NCBI GenBank assembly: GCA_016288465.1
Contig: JAEEZC010000370.1
Location: forward strand, 1 to 36,974
Reading direction: 5' to 3'
Origin: Verrucomicrobiota bacterium
Lineage (GTDB): Bacteria > Verrucomicrobiota > Kiritimatiellia > RFP12 > UBA1067
DNA: 36,974 bases
In this document: positions 9,090 to 18,078 of the stretch, one piece after another
Layout: the number at the start of each line of letters is the position of its first letter
How positions within the stretch are numbered: position 1 is the first letter of the stretch
Translations under genes and position numbers: made by a program
Notes under the pieces: model-generated
What the model saw: only the letters and a program-made list of their open reading frames with translations
Database searches by the model: none
Told to the model about the DNA's origin: nothing

Positions 9090-10576
9090 TTGAACAGGTC
9101 TTCCCTCTTTCTGGACTTCGGAACGTCGCTGGGCCAGCCCGTTCCGACCTCCGCCTTCAGGACGGCTTCGCCCGCCTTCAGTCCGCGCCCGACGACGAAG
9201 CGCCTGATCTTGCCGAGCGAGATCACATTGCCTCGTGTCGTCGAGACCGTAGGCGGCGCTCCGTCAACAGAGAGGTACAGCGCGTCCGCAGTGCGGATTG
9301 CGGTGAACGTGTGCTCGCCGGGCCGATCGTTGCGGTCTTGCCTGATTGCGAGGTAGCGTCCTGCGGAATCGCGCGTCGAAAAGCACAGGGCGTAGCTCAC
9401 GAAAGTCTGGAGTGCGAGTTCGTGCTCCTCGTAGTCGCAGATCAGGAGCTGGCGGAGATCCTTCGAGCCGTCGAGCCGGGCCCTGACCCTCGTGAAGATC
9501 GTCCTGTCGGTTCCAAAGGCGAACTCAGTGCCGTTGGTGTTGAAGTTCGTCTCCCTGGCGACGTTCTCCGCCGACCAGAGCACTTTCTCCGGCTCCGCGT
9601 CGCAGCGAACGTCGGGGATGGTCTCGTCCGGCATGTCGTCTGCGCCGAACGCTCTGACGTAGATCGTGCCGCCGCGGTCGTAGGCGATGGACCGGCCGTC
9701 CGGAGAAAAGCACGGATTCTCGCCGGTCGCAAGGCGTCTGACCTTGCCGGACTTTACGCTCTCGACCCACACGCCCCAGCCCGGATCACCCTTCCTGAAT
9801 CCGCTGAAGCAGATGATGTCTCCGCCAGGATGCCAGCGCGGCGCGATTGCCGCGAGGCCGCGCGGAGTGACCGGGCACCACTCGCGCCTGTCTAACCGGT
9901 CGATGCGTGCGCCGAAGATGCGCCACTTGTCGAAGAAGTCCTCGAGATGCCCCCAGACGAGAAGCGAGCCATCCGGCGAGACGGCGGGCTGCACGAACCC
10001 TGAGTTGTTCCCGTTCGGAGAGTCCATGAGGATGCGCGGCTCGCCGCCTGCGGGAAGGTCGATCTCGGCTATGCGGGAGGACGCCGCCTTGGAGAACGAG
10101 GCGCTTTCGGATGCAACGCCGCGCGTGGTGACGAAATAGGCTTTCCGCCCGTCGGGAGAAACGGACGGCGTGTAGTCGCGGCAGCGGCCTGATGTCAGCC
10201 TGCGCTTCTTTCCGCCTTCCCAGAGCCAGAGCCCGTAGCCGTTCTTCGAATTGCCGCGCCATGCCTCGTAGGCCGTCTCCGTGTCGTGCCCCGCCATGTA
10301 CACAAGCCCGCCCGCAGGCGTCCACTCCGGATACGCCGCGTTCCCAGGACCTTCCTCTATCCATTCGACGTCGCCGCCCCTGGACGCGACGACGCCGATC
10401 TTGAAGACGCTCCCTTCAAGACGCTGGAAGGCGATGCGTCCGCCGTCAGGCGAGAACACCGGGCAGGAGCCCCGCGTGACAGCACGTTCAGGCGACTGCA
10501 CGGAAGCGTTAGCGCCGCCGCAGACCGCCGCAACCGCCGCCAAGGCCAGTGCGGTCGCTTTTACGTCGAGTCTCAT
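9086..10576 (-). CDS. PD40/TolB-like beta-propeller protein, secreted
   Basis: Repeats of the type VFSPDGGRIAF, SVSPDGRKAYFV, AVSPDGSLLVW, CFSPDGRSIAYDR; ATGA overlap with the SSS stop supports a start at 10576 (MRLDVKATALALAAVAAV). Confidence 0.85.
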   Translation of the reverse strand: MRLDVKATALALAAVAAVCGGANASVQSPERAVTRGSCPVFSPDGGRIAFQRLEGSVFKIGVVASRGGDVEWIEEGPGNAAYPEWTPAGGLVYMAGHDTETAYEAWRGNSKNGYGLWLWEGGKKRRLTSGRCRDYTPSVSPDGRKAYFVTTRGVASESASFSKAASSRIAEIDLPAGGEPRILMDSPNGNNSGFVQPAVSPDGSLLVWGHLEDFFDKWRIFGARIDRLDRREWCPVTPRGLAAIAPRWHPGGDIICFSGFRKGDPGWGVWVESVKSGKVRRLATGENPCFSPDGRSIAYDRGGTIYVRAFGADDMPDETIPDVRCDAEPEKVLWSAENVARETNFNTNGTEFAFGTDRTIFTRVRARLDGSKDLRQLLICDYEEHELALQTFVSYALCFSTRDSAGRYLAIRQDRNDRPGEHTFTAIRTADALYLSVDGAPPTVSTTRGNVISLGKIRRFVVGRGLKAGEAVLKAEVGTGWPSDVPKSRKREDLFK

Positions 10577-12408
10577 ATCGTACTGCATGTAGCCTTTCGG
10601 CTGGAGTCGTCCGGCAGGACAAACGAGAGCAGCCACGCCGTGGCGACGCAGACCGCGAACCCGATTCCGCCAACAAGGAAGACGTGCGGACGCTCGAAGG
10701 GGAGCGGCGCGTAGCGAAGCGCGAAGCAGGCGATGTAGTTGAAAAGGAGCCCCGCGACCGCGGCCCTGCCGCCGACGCGGCGCACGAACACGCCGAGGAA
10801 GAAGAGCCCGGCGAGTCCGGCGGCAAGCACCGAAATGAACTCCTTGAACTTGTCGAAGAGCGAGCGGGTGTCGGTGTGCGCGAGAAGAAGCGCCGCCGCT
10901 ATTCCGAGAACGCCTGCCGCGAAAGTGAATGCGCGCCCCCAGCGCATCTGTGCCTCGGGCGTGGTGGAGGGGCGGAACTTGAGGACGAAGTCCGCCGTAA
11001 GCGCGGTCGCCGCGCTGGAGAGGTTTGCCGAAAGCGTCGAGACGGTCGCGGCGAAGAGGGCGGCGGCGACAAGCCCAGCGAGCGCGGGCGGCAGGCCCGA
11101 GACTATGAAGAACGGCAGAATGCTGTCAGCCTTCGGCAGCGCGGGGTCGAGCATCTCCGGATGGCTGCGGTAGTACGTCCAGAGCGCGGTTCCGATGGCG
11201 CAGAAGAGCGCGCTCACGAGGACCGTAAAGACGCCGTTGAACCAGATAGACCGCGCGGCGGCCCGTTCGTCCTTAACCGACATGTAGCGCTGAATCACGC
11301 ACTGGTCGCTCGTGTACGAGGAGAGGTTCTCGATGAAGGCAAGGACCAGCACCACCCAGAGAACCGGCTCCGTCGCCATGAAGCGAAGGTCGAGGAACGT
11401 GGTTTTGCCGTAGGCGGAGGCCATTTCCCATGCGCCCGAGACGCCGCCGTCCGTGCCGCGCAGGAGCACGAAGAAGATTGCGAGCGCGCCAGTGACGAGC
11501 ACGATGCCCTGCACAAAGTCGCTCCACACAACCGCCTCGAACCCTCCAAATGCGCAGTACACGATCGTCGCCGCGCCGCAGATCAGGATGCATCCGTCGA
11601 TCGAGACGCCTGTCATCGCGTTGAGGGCGAGGGCCGGGAGAAGCGTCACGATTGCAACGCGCGAGATCATGAAGACGACGTACGCCCCGGACGCGAAGAG
11701 GCGCACGGCCGAGTTGAAGCGCTGCTCGAGGTAGGCGTAGGCGCTCGCCACTTTGAGGCGGCGGAACAAAGGCAGGTAGCAGTGGATCACGAGCGGAGCG
11801 AGCGCGAAGATGCCGATCGTCATCGGGAAGTATCGCCAGTCGGACATGTAGTACTGCGCCGGCGCGGCGAGGAACGTCACCGAAGAGAGCATCGTCGCGA
11901 ATATGCTCATCCCTGCGACGTACCAAGGAACCTTGCCGCCGCCCCTGAAATAGTCGTCAGCCGTCTTTTTCTTCCTGATGAAGTACCACGCCATCCCCGC
12001 CATGAGAAGGAAGTACAGGCCGAGAACTCCCCATGCCACAGGGCCGAATCCCTTCTTGAAGGACATCTCGCCGGCCCTCACCCAGCGGTCGGTGACAAGA
12101 TGGTAGTAGCAGAGCGGTCTGCCGGCGGCGTCCTTCAGCGCGACGTGCTGGTCGCCGACGGGCTCGAGCCGCGCACCCTCAGGCGGAACGACGGGCACCG
12201 GCTCGCAGCGCCGTCCGCGGCAGGGCGCGGACCCGGGAAGCTCCGCCATGCCGGCCTGCCGAGTCCAGCAGTTTGTGCCCTCGACGCATACGACGTACCT
12301 CCGCTTCTGGTCGCCGTTCTGCTCGGTCTCAAGCGGGGCTGCGGACGACGCCAGCGCAAGGCCGGCGAATGCGGACAAAGCGAAGAAGCGCGGAACGATA
12401 TGCATCAT
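10573..12408 (-). CDS. Sodium:solute symporter (SSS family) with N-terminal secreted/Cys-containing extension
   Basis: TADDYFRGGGKVPWYVAGMSIFATMLSSVTFLAAPA, multiple TM helices; N-terminal signal plus ~110-aa extension before TM1. Confidence 0.9.
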   Translation of the reverse strand: MMHIVPRFFALSAFAGLALASSAAPLETEQNGDQKRRYVVCVEGTNCWTRQAGMAELPGSAPCRGRRCEPVPVVPPEGARLEPVGDQHVALKDAAGRPLCYYHLVTDRWVRAGEMSFKKGFGPVAWGVLGLYFLLMAGMAWYFIRKKKTADDYFRGGGKVPWYVAGMSIFATMLSSVTFLAAPAQYYMSDWRYFPMTIGIFALAPLVIHCYLPLFRRLKVASAYAYLEQRFNSAVRLFASGAYVVFMISRVAIVTLLPALALNAMTGVSIDGCILICGAATIVYCAFGGFEAVVWSDFVQGIVLVTGALAIFFVLLRGTDGGVSGAWEMASAYGKTTFLDLRFMATEPVLWVVLVLAFIENLSSYTSDQCVIQRYMSVKDERAAARSIWFNGVFTVLVSALFCAIGTALWTYYRSHPEMLDPALPKADSILPFFIVSGLPPALAGLVAAALFAATVSTLSANLSSAATALTADFVLKFRPSTTPEAQMRWGRAFTFAAGVLGIAAALLLAHTDTRSLFDKFKEFISVLAAGLAGLFFLGVFVRRVGGRAAVAGLLFNYIACFALRYAPLPFERPHVFLVGGIGFAVCVATAWLLSFVLPDDSSRKATCSTI

Positions 12409-12427
12409 GATGACGAGACTCCCCGTT

Positions 12428-12919
12428 CTAGAAATTCGTCCTCACGAGGTCGTCGCCGCGCAGGGCTGCGACCTCCGCGCGCTTGGCCTCGGCCAGCGCC
12501 TTGTCGCGAAACACCCAGAACTCGCACCGCGGCGTTTCGCGGCCTACGATGTCATAGACCATGAAGTGGTTCGCCCTGGCGATTACGCGCCCCACCCATC
12601 CCGGGCAGTGGTCGCAGTAGCGCTTGCACGGCGCGGCGTCGTTGTCCAGCACCTTGGAGAGCGACGGGCACGTGTTCATGCGGCAGTGGTAGCACGTCTG
12701 GTCGTACTCGTGCGTCATGTCGCAGTTCTCCTCGATGCGGATGCGCTCCCAGTATTCGTACATTCCCTTCAGACCGTCGCGCCTGAACGCATCGAGAGTG
12801 AAGAAGGCCCGCCTGTCGGCGACGCGCGCGTAGTAGCGGTCAAGGGCGTCGCCTCCGCGCCGGTCGAGATACTTGAATATCTCGTTGTAGAACTTCACGA
12901 AATGGTCGCTGGGAATCAT
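12428..12919 (-). CDS. Cys-rich protein of unknown function
   Basis: Co-directional operon position; CYHCRMNTCPSL and CKRYCDHCPGW Cys motifs. Confidence 0.65.
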   Translation of the reverse strand: MIPSDHFVKFYNEIFKYLDRRGGDALDRYYARVADRRAFFTLDAFRRDGLKGMYEYWERIRIEENCDMTHEYDQTCYHCRMNTCPSLSKVLDNDAAPCKRYCDHCPGWVGRVIARANHFMVYDIVGRETPRCEFWVFRDKALAEAKRAEVAALRGDDLVRTNF

Positions 12920-12942
12920 AGTGAGTGGAGAGGTGTATGGGG

Positions 12943-13428
12943 TTAGGTGGCCTTAAGCCTGAGAGTCTGCTGACAGGACCGGCTGCCAGTCTCCTCCAGG
13001 ACGATTTCATACGGCGAACCTGAGCAGAACGCCTCGTTGAGCATGCGAGTCGCCGTGCAGAGTCCCTTGCCGCCTGGAATCCCCCTGCGCTCAAGATGCA
13101 TCATCGCCGGGCAATTGCGCACCGTCAGGACGGCGCCGGTCTCTGTTTCCTCAAGCGAATAGTCCGCGCCCTCGCGGTCCATGTAGTAGCGCCACCATGC
13201 GAGCAATTCCGACGGGTCGCCTGCGACAAGCTTCTCGTGCAGGGTCTTGTAGACTTTCGTGCCGGTTTCGAACAGCACTTCCCGCAACGCGTCTTCGCCA
13301 TAGTTGTCGCGCAGGTAGTTCGCGCCGTCGAGAATCGAGGCGTGGAAGTCGCGGTGCAGCTCCCCTTCGGACTTGTAGCGCAGCCCTTCGAATCGCGTGT
13401 CAGCATTCTGCTCCAGTGAATCTTGCAT
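12943..13428 (-). CDS. L-2-amino-thiazoline-4-carboxylic acid hydrolase-like protein
   Basis: Overall resemblance from memory (LVAGDPSELLAWWRYYMDREGADYSLEE...VRNCPAMMHLERRG), plus operon context. Confidence 0.5.
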   Translation of the reverse strand: MQDSLEQNADTRFEGLRYKSEGELHRDFHASILDGANYLRDNYGEDALREVLFETGTKVYKTLHEKLVAGDPSELLAWWRYYMDREGADYSLEETETGAVLTVRNCPAMMHLERRGIPGGKGLCTATRMLNEAFCSGSPYEIVLEETGSRSCQQTLRLKAT

Positions 13429-13828
13429 GCGATAATTATAGCAAAAGACAAAGGCATGGTTGTTTCAACTATTATTATTGCAATAAACCAAACCAAAACC
13501 GATTCGCAAGCTGAGACGGACGCAGATAATGTTGTCCCGCATTGGTATGGTAGTGGGTGCGCTTTGCGACGAGATCGCCAAGTCCCTCGAACAGTTTCGC
13601 AACGGTCTCGCCGATCCTAAGTGAGCGCTTGGATCGCCCAAGGCGCGACTGGCGGGAAGTAGAAGGGCGATCCTCAAGGCGGATCGCAGGCATATTGCAG
13701 TTTGCGTTCGCATAGGGCAGTCTGCGGCACAACCAATTCGCAGTGCTGCCCGAAGGGCCTGATTATGCCGGAAGAGCGATTGCATTCCGCGAAGTCGGGC
13801 AAGCGGGCGAGATTTGCGCTTCGGGAAT

Positions 13829-13865
13829 GCTGACATTTTCGGCGGCGAAAAATAACATCGTTTCG
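13829..13865 (+). promoter_or_regulatory. Shared upstream box, copy 1 (CTGACATTTTCGgcggcGAAAAATAACATcGTTTC)
   Basis: About 26/34 identical, ungapped, to 16672-16705; similar distance to the downstream CDS. Confidence 0.65.
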
Positions 13866-13936
13866 CGTGGATTGGCAATGGCGATTTTGCTAGACTAGTG
13901 CGGTAGGCGGAGGAGTCCCGTCGGAAAGGAAAGAAC

Positions 13937-15457
13937 ATGCGCAGTATTGGTTTCGCCGCGTCGTGCGCCGCAGGGCTGGCCGCCCTCTCGGCTTGTGCGG
14001 GAACGGATATCGTGCCGAGGCCGCTCGGAATCGTGGAGCGTGGCGGCGTGTACGAGTTCACCGGAAGGCTGGAGGATGCCGTCCGCTTCAGACGCGTTTC
14101 AGGGATTCCTGCGGAAGGCTACAGGATGTCCGTATCGAAGGACGGCGCCGAGGTCGTCTTCGGCGACGACGCCGGACGGCTCTACGCGCTGGAGACGCTC
14201 AGGCAGATGGTCGAGACCGTCGGCGACGGCGGCGTCGTTCCGTGCGTAGAGATAGAGGACGCTCCGCGATATGCCTGGCGCGGCGTCCATCTGGACGAAA
14301 GCCGCCACTTCTTCGGCAAGGCGGCGGTCAAGCGCATTCTCGACCTGATGGCGCGGCACAAGCTGAACCGGTTCCACTGGCACCTGACCGACGACCAGGG
14401 CTGGCGCATTGACGTGCCGGGATATCCGGAGCTGGTCAGATACGGCGCGGTGCGTCCGTCGAGCGTAAGGCCGCGCGAACGCGCCTACGGCGACGCGTCG
14501 GCAGACGCCGAAAAGTACGACGGCGTTGCCTACGGTCCGTACTTCTACACCGAGGCGGATCTGCGCGAGGTGATAGAATACGCGGCGAAGCTGAACATAC
14601 AGATCGTGCCCGAGATAGAGCTGCCCGGCCACGTATGCGCCGCTCTCGCGGCGTATCCGCAGTTCGCGTGCCATCCGGAAAGGCTTGCGTCGCGCAGGCC
14701 GCGCATTTCGTGGGGAATCGAGAAGGACGTGCTGTGCGCGGGAAACGACGAGGCGATCAAGTTCATGGAGGACGTGCTGGACTGGACATGCAGGGTGTTT
14801 CCGTGCGACGTCGTGCACATAGGCGGCGACGAGTGCCCTCAAGACGCATGGAAGACGTGCGCAAAGTGCCGCGCAAGGATCGAGGCCGAGGGAGTGGGTG
14901 ACGAGAAGGGGCTGCAGCCGTGGATAACGCGGCGCTTTGTGCGCTTTCTTGCGGAGAGGGGGAAGCGCGCGATCGGCTGGGACGAGTGTCTTGTGGGCGA
15001 CGTTCCTTCAAGCGCCATGGGCATGATCTGGCGGGAGTCTCGCATCGGCGCAGGCCACGAGCTGGTGTCCGGTGCGGCCGCTGCCATGAGAGGGCACGAC
15101 ATGGTGATGACGCCGTCGACCTACTGCTATCTCGACTATGCGCAGGGACTGGCGGACGATCCGCACTTCTACAACAGGCATGTGCTGAAGCTTGAGAGGT
15201 GCTATGCGTTCGATCCGTGCGCAGGCGTGCCGAACGAGGCGAAGAGACGCGTTCTCGGCGGGCAGGGCAACAACTGGACGGAGTTCACGCTCGACCAGCG
15301 CGAGCTGGAATGGAAGATGTGGCCGCGCATGATGGCGCTTGCGGAGGCGCTGTGGCTTGGCGAGTCGAAGCCGGGCTTCGAGGACTTCAGGCGGCGTGCG
15401 GCGCGGCAGAGGGAAAGACTTGTCGCGTCTGGCGTCAACTGCGCGCCGCTGGAATAG
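13937..15457 (+). CDS. Beta-N-acetylhexosaminidase, GH20
   Basis: YAWRGVHLDESRHFF, NRFHWHLTDDQGWRIDVPGYPELVRYGA, VVHIGGDECP catalytic D-E pair. Confidence 0.95.
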   Translation: MRSIGFAASCAAGLAALSACAGTDIVPRPLGIVERGGVYEFTGRLEDAVRFRRVSGIPAEGYRMSVSKDGAEVVFGDDAGRLYALETLRQMVETVGDGGVVPCVEIEDAPRYAWRGVHLDESRHFFGKAAVKRILDLMARHKLNRFHWHLTDDQGWRIDVPGYPELVRYGAVRPSSVRPRERAYGDASADAEKYDGVAYGPYFYTEADLREVIEYAAKLNIQIVPEIELPGHVCAALAAYPQFACHPERLASRRPRISWGIEKDVLCAGNDEAIKFMEDVLDWTCRVFPCDVVHIGGDECPQDAWKTCAKCRARIEAEGVGDEKGLQPWITRRFVRFLAERGKRAIGWDECLVGDVPSSAMGMIWRESRIGAGHELVSGAAAAMRGHDMVMTPSTYCYLDYAQGLADDPHFYNRHVLKLERCYAFDPCAGVPNEAKRRVLGGQGNNWTEFTLDQRELEWKMWPRMMALAEALWLGESKPGFEDFRRRAARQRERLVASGVNCAPLE

Positions 15458-16592
15458 AGCCTTTTTTCGCGGCAGACCGCCAGCGATGCGGAGAGACGCC
15501 TTCGGTCTCGCGGAAGGTCTTGCAGAAGTAGGAGGCGTTGCAGAATCCCGTCTCGTGGGCCACGGCTGAGAGCTTGAGGTCGGTGTCCGCCATAAGCCGC
15601 TTTGCCGCGCTCATGCGCTGTCGCGAAATCTCGTCAAGCATGGATCGCCCGAGCTCTCGGTTGGCTATCCTGTTGAGTCGGTCGAGCGAGACGCCGACCT
15701 TGTCGGCGACCTGCGCCGGGCCGAACGGCCTGGACATGTTGGTGCAGATGTACGACATCGCGGCGCGGAGGACCGGGTCTTCGGCGGCGACCGCGTCGGT
15801 CGAACGACGCACGGCGATGCCAAGAGGCGGAACCGCGACGGACGACGTGCGGGAGGCGCGTCCGTCCATCATCCGCTGCAGAAGGTTCACGGCCTTCGTG
15901 CAGATCGTCTCGGAGTCGTGGCGTATGGCCGAGATGGGCATGTCCTTGTGCGTGGTGTGGATCGGGTTCTCGAAGCCGGAGAGAATAGCCACCTCGTGCG
16001 GCACCGATATTCGGCGGTCGTTGCAGACTCTTGCGAGGAAGGACGCATTGTAGGCGTTGAAGGTGAGGACTGCGACAGGCTTGCGCGCGGCTGCGAGAGT
16101 GCGCGCGGTCCAGTCTGCAATCTCAAGCCGGTCGCTGGGCCGTCCACGCTCTGCGGGCCAGCGCCATTTCTCGGGACGAGGCTCGCCGAAGGCGTCGGCG
16201 AAGGCGCGGTAGCGCCTTTCGTGAAGGGAGGTCCACTCCGGCGCAAAGAACGCCGCATGAGTGAAGCTGCGCTCGCGGAAGTGCTCCGCCGCCATTCTGC
16301 CGAGAGCGGACTCGTCGGTGAAGACGTGGCCGAAGTCCTCGCGGTTGGAGACGCCGATGATGTTCACTACGGGAATGCCGCGCGAGAGCACGTCGTCGAG
16401 GAACCTGTTCATCACGGGCACGTCGAAGAGCATCGCGATGACGCCGTCGCCGCGCCAGCCGCGCGGAGGATTGTACCTCTCGTCCATCTCGAGATACCAG
16501 CCGCGCTCCATCGCAAGGGCCGTGATGCTCGAGTAGTAGTTCTGCATGTACGGCCCGCCGAGCAGAAGAACGTTTTTTGCACGCTTACCCAT
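15435..16592 (-). CDS. XylR-like AraC-family transcriptional regulator (PBP-like sensor plus HTH_18)
   Basis: KNVLLLGGPYMQNYYSS...; C-terminal AraC HTH (VADKVGVSLDRLNRIANRELGRSMLDEISRQRMSAAKRLMADTDLKLSAVAHETGFCNASYFCKTFRETEGVSPHRWR). Start set at 16592 (MGKRAKNV). Confidence 0.93.
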   Translation of the reverse strand: MGKRAKNVLLLGGPYMQNYYSSITALAMERGWYLEMDERYNPPRGWRGDGVIAMLFDVPVMNRFLDDVLSRGIPVVNIIGVSNREDFGHVFTDESALGRMAAEHFRERSFTHAAFFAPEWTSLHERRYRAFADAFGEPRPEKWRWPAERGRPSDRLEIADWTARTLAAARKPVAVLTFNAYNASFLARVCNDRRISVPHEVAILSGFENPIHTTHKDMPISAIRHDSETICTKAVNLLQRMMDGRASRTSSVAVPPLGIAVRRSTDAVAAEDPVLRAAMSYICTNMSRPFGPAQVADKVGVSLDRLNRIANRELGRSMLDEISRQRMSAAKRLMADTDLKLSAVAHETGFCNASYFCKTFRETEGVSPHRWRSAAKKGSIPAARS

Positions 16593-16601
16593 GACGCTGG
16601 G

Positions 16602-16630
16602 ATTATACCACATCCATGGGAAAATGTCAT
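16602..16630 (-). promoter_or_regulatory. Promoter ATGACA-17-TATAAT, 9 nt before the regulator ATG
   Basis: Direct reading on the minus strand; the -35 lies in an inverted TGACATTTTC motif. Confidence 0.65.
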
Positions 16631-16670
16631 TCCTGCCGCATAGGATGACACTTTTAACGATGCCTGGATA

Positions 16671-16706
16671 TTGACATTTTCGCACTGCAAAAATAACACT
16701 GTTTCC
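16671..16706 (+). promoter_or_regulatory. Shared upstream box, copy 2 (TTGACATTTTCGcactGCAAAAATAACACTGTTTC)
   Basis: Matches 13829-13865. Confidence 0.65.
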
Positions 16707-16782
16707 GATGGCGCGCGTGATTGGCGTGTGGTACAATATCTTCGGAATCTGGAACAACACTCATTTTCGGAGATGCCGTAGA

Positions 16783-18048
16783 ATGAACAGAAGGGAATTC
16801 ATGGTCGCGGCGGCCGGGGCGGCGGTGGCCGGAGCGGTGCGCGCGGAAGGCGCAGTCGGTGGCGAGGCCCGGTCCGTGCAGGGGCGCAACAGGCGTCCGT
16901 ACCAGGGTGTAGACTGGACCAGCGCCATCCAGATACGCGGCACGACGCACGTCCACTGCACTAAGCAGGCGGACCTCGACGCGGTGCTGAAGCACGTGGA
17001 GTTCCTCACGCTTTCCAACTACTATCCGAGCGCGCCGTGGTATCCTCTCTCGAAGATGACGGAGAACTACTGGCGCGTCCACCACGACTTCCCTGTCGTC
17101 GTGAACGGCAGGCGCAAGGACGGCCCGTTCGACTGGAACGCGATCGTCGGCAAGTGGATATCGGAGCTGCCTGCGGAGATGCAGCGGCAGTATCCGTTCA
17201 AGGAGGGCGGAAAGCTGTTCGGTCCGCTTCCTGAAGGCGTCCTTGAGGCGCCCAACGCCGAGCACCATGCGTTTCTGATGGAGAACGGCCGCAACCACGG
17301 GCATCTGCACATGAACTCTCCGGGCTCGCTCTTCGCGTCAGGCACGTTCGACCAGAACCAGAAGAACCGTTTCCAGACCGGCACGCGCGGAGGCTACCAC
17401 TTCGGCTCAGGAGAGTTCTGGAAGACTGCGGTGGACCGGATGATTGAGGGGCTGATCTATCCTGACGGCGGCGGCGTCACCATAAACCATCCGTCTTGGT
17501 CCGGGTACGAACGCGGTTTGCTGCTCAGGCTCCTGGACTACGATCCGCGTGTTCTCGGGATAGAGGTGCTTGAGGCTGGCGTAAACAGCGAGGCGTACTG
17601 GGACTGGATCTTGGCTACGGGGCGTCAGTGCTTTGGGTTCTTTGTGCCAGACCACAAGATAAGGCCGGCGAACGGAGCCTTCGGGGTGAACGTGCTCGTC
17701 ACGGAGGAGAGGACGGCGCACGCATGCCTCAAGGCCTATCGCGAGGGCAACTTCTACGGCGCGAAGCGCGGGCTGAACGAGCTGAGGTTCACGCGCATCG
17801 CCTTCGAGGGCACGACCGTCGAGGCGGAGACGGACAAGCCAGCCGACTTCAAAGTTATAACGGCGAACGGAGTAGTGAAGGAGGCGAAGGGCGCGACGTC
17901 CATAAAGTGGGAGATGGAGGGACGCAGCGGCTGGTGCGGTCCGAGAGAGAGCTTCCACGTGTTCGCGCGAGTCAAGGCGTCGGCGGTAGGCGGCAGCGGC
18001 GAGGAGCTGTTCTCCCAGCCGATGATGCTGGTTCCCGGCGTGTGCTGA
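16783..18048 (+). CDS. TAT-exported PHP-like protein (putative metal-dependent phosphoesterase fold)
   Basis: MNRREFMVAAAGAAVAGAVRA TAT signal; TTHVHCTKQADLDAVLKHVEFLTLSNYYPS resembles the PHP N-terminal motif. Start reset from 16708. Confidence 0.6.
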   Translation: MNRREFMVAAAGAAVAGAVRAEGAVGGEARSVQGRNRRPYQGVDWTSAIQIRGTTHVHCTKQADLDAVLKHVEFLTLSNYYPSAPWYPLSKMTENYWRVHHDFPVVVNGRRKDGPFDWNAIVGKWISELPAEMQRQYPFKEGGKLFGPLPEGVLEAPNAEHHAFLMENGRNHGHLHMNSPGSLFASGTFDQNQKNRFQTGTRGGYHFGSGEFWKTAVDRMIEGLIYPDGGGVTINHPSWSGYERGLLLRLLDYDPRVLGIEVLEAGVNSEAYWDWILATGRQCFGFFVPDHKIRPANGAFGVNVLVTEERTAHACLKAYREGNFYGAKRGLNELRFTRIAFEGTTVEAETDKPADFKVITANGVVKEAKGATSIKWEMEGRSGWCGPRESFHVFARVKASAVGGSGEELFSQPMMLVPGVC

Positions 18049-18078
18049 CGTTGCAGGCAATCAAGGAGGAAACGCAAG

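Noticed and set aside
10549-12564. 671-aa plus-strand ORF
   Set aside because: Antisense to the clear SSS transporter; low-complexity Arg/Glu-rich translation typical of GC-rich antisense frames.
13423-13620. Possible small or frameshifted peptide (…VGALCDEIAKSLEQFRNGLADPK in one plus frame)
   Set aside because: Short, no RBS or family support; cannot distinguish from chance reading in a non-coding region.
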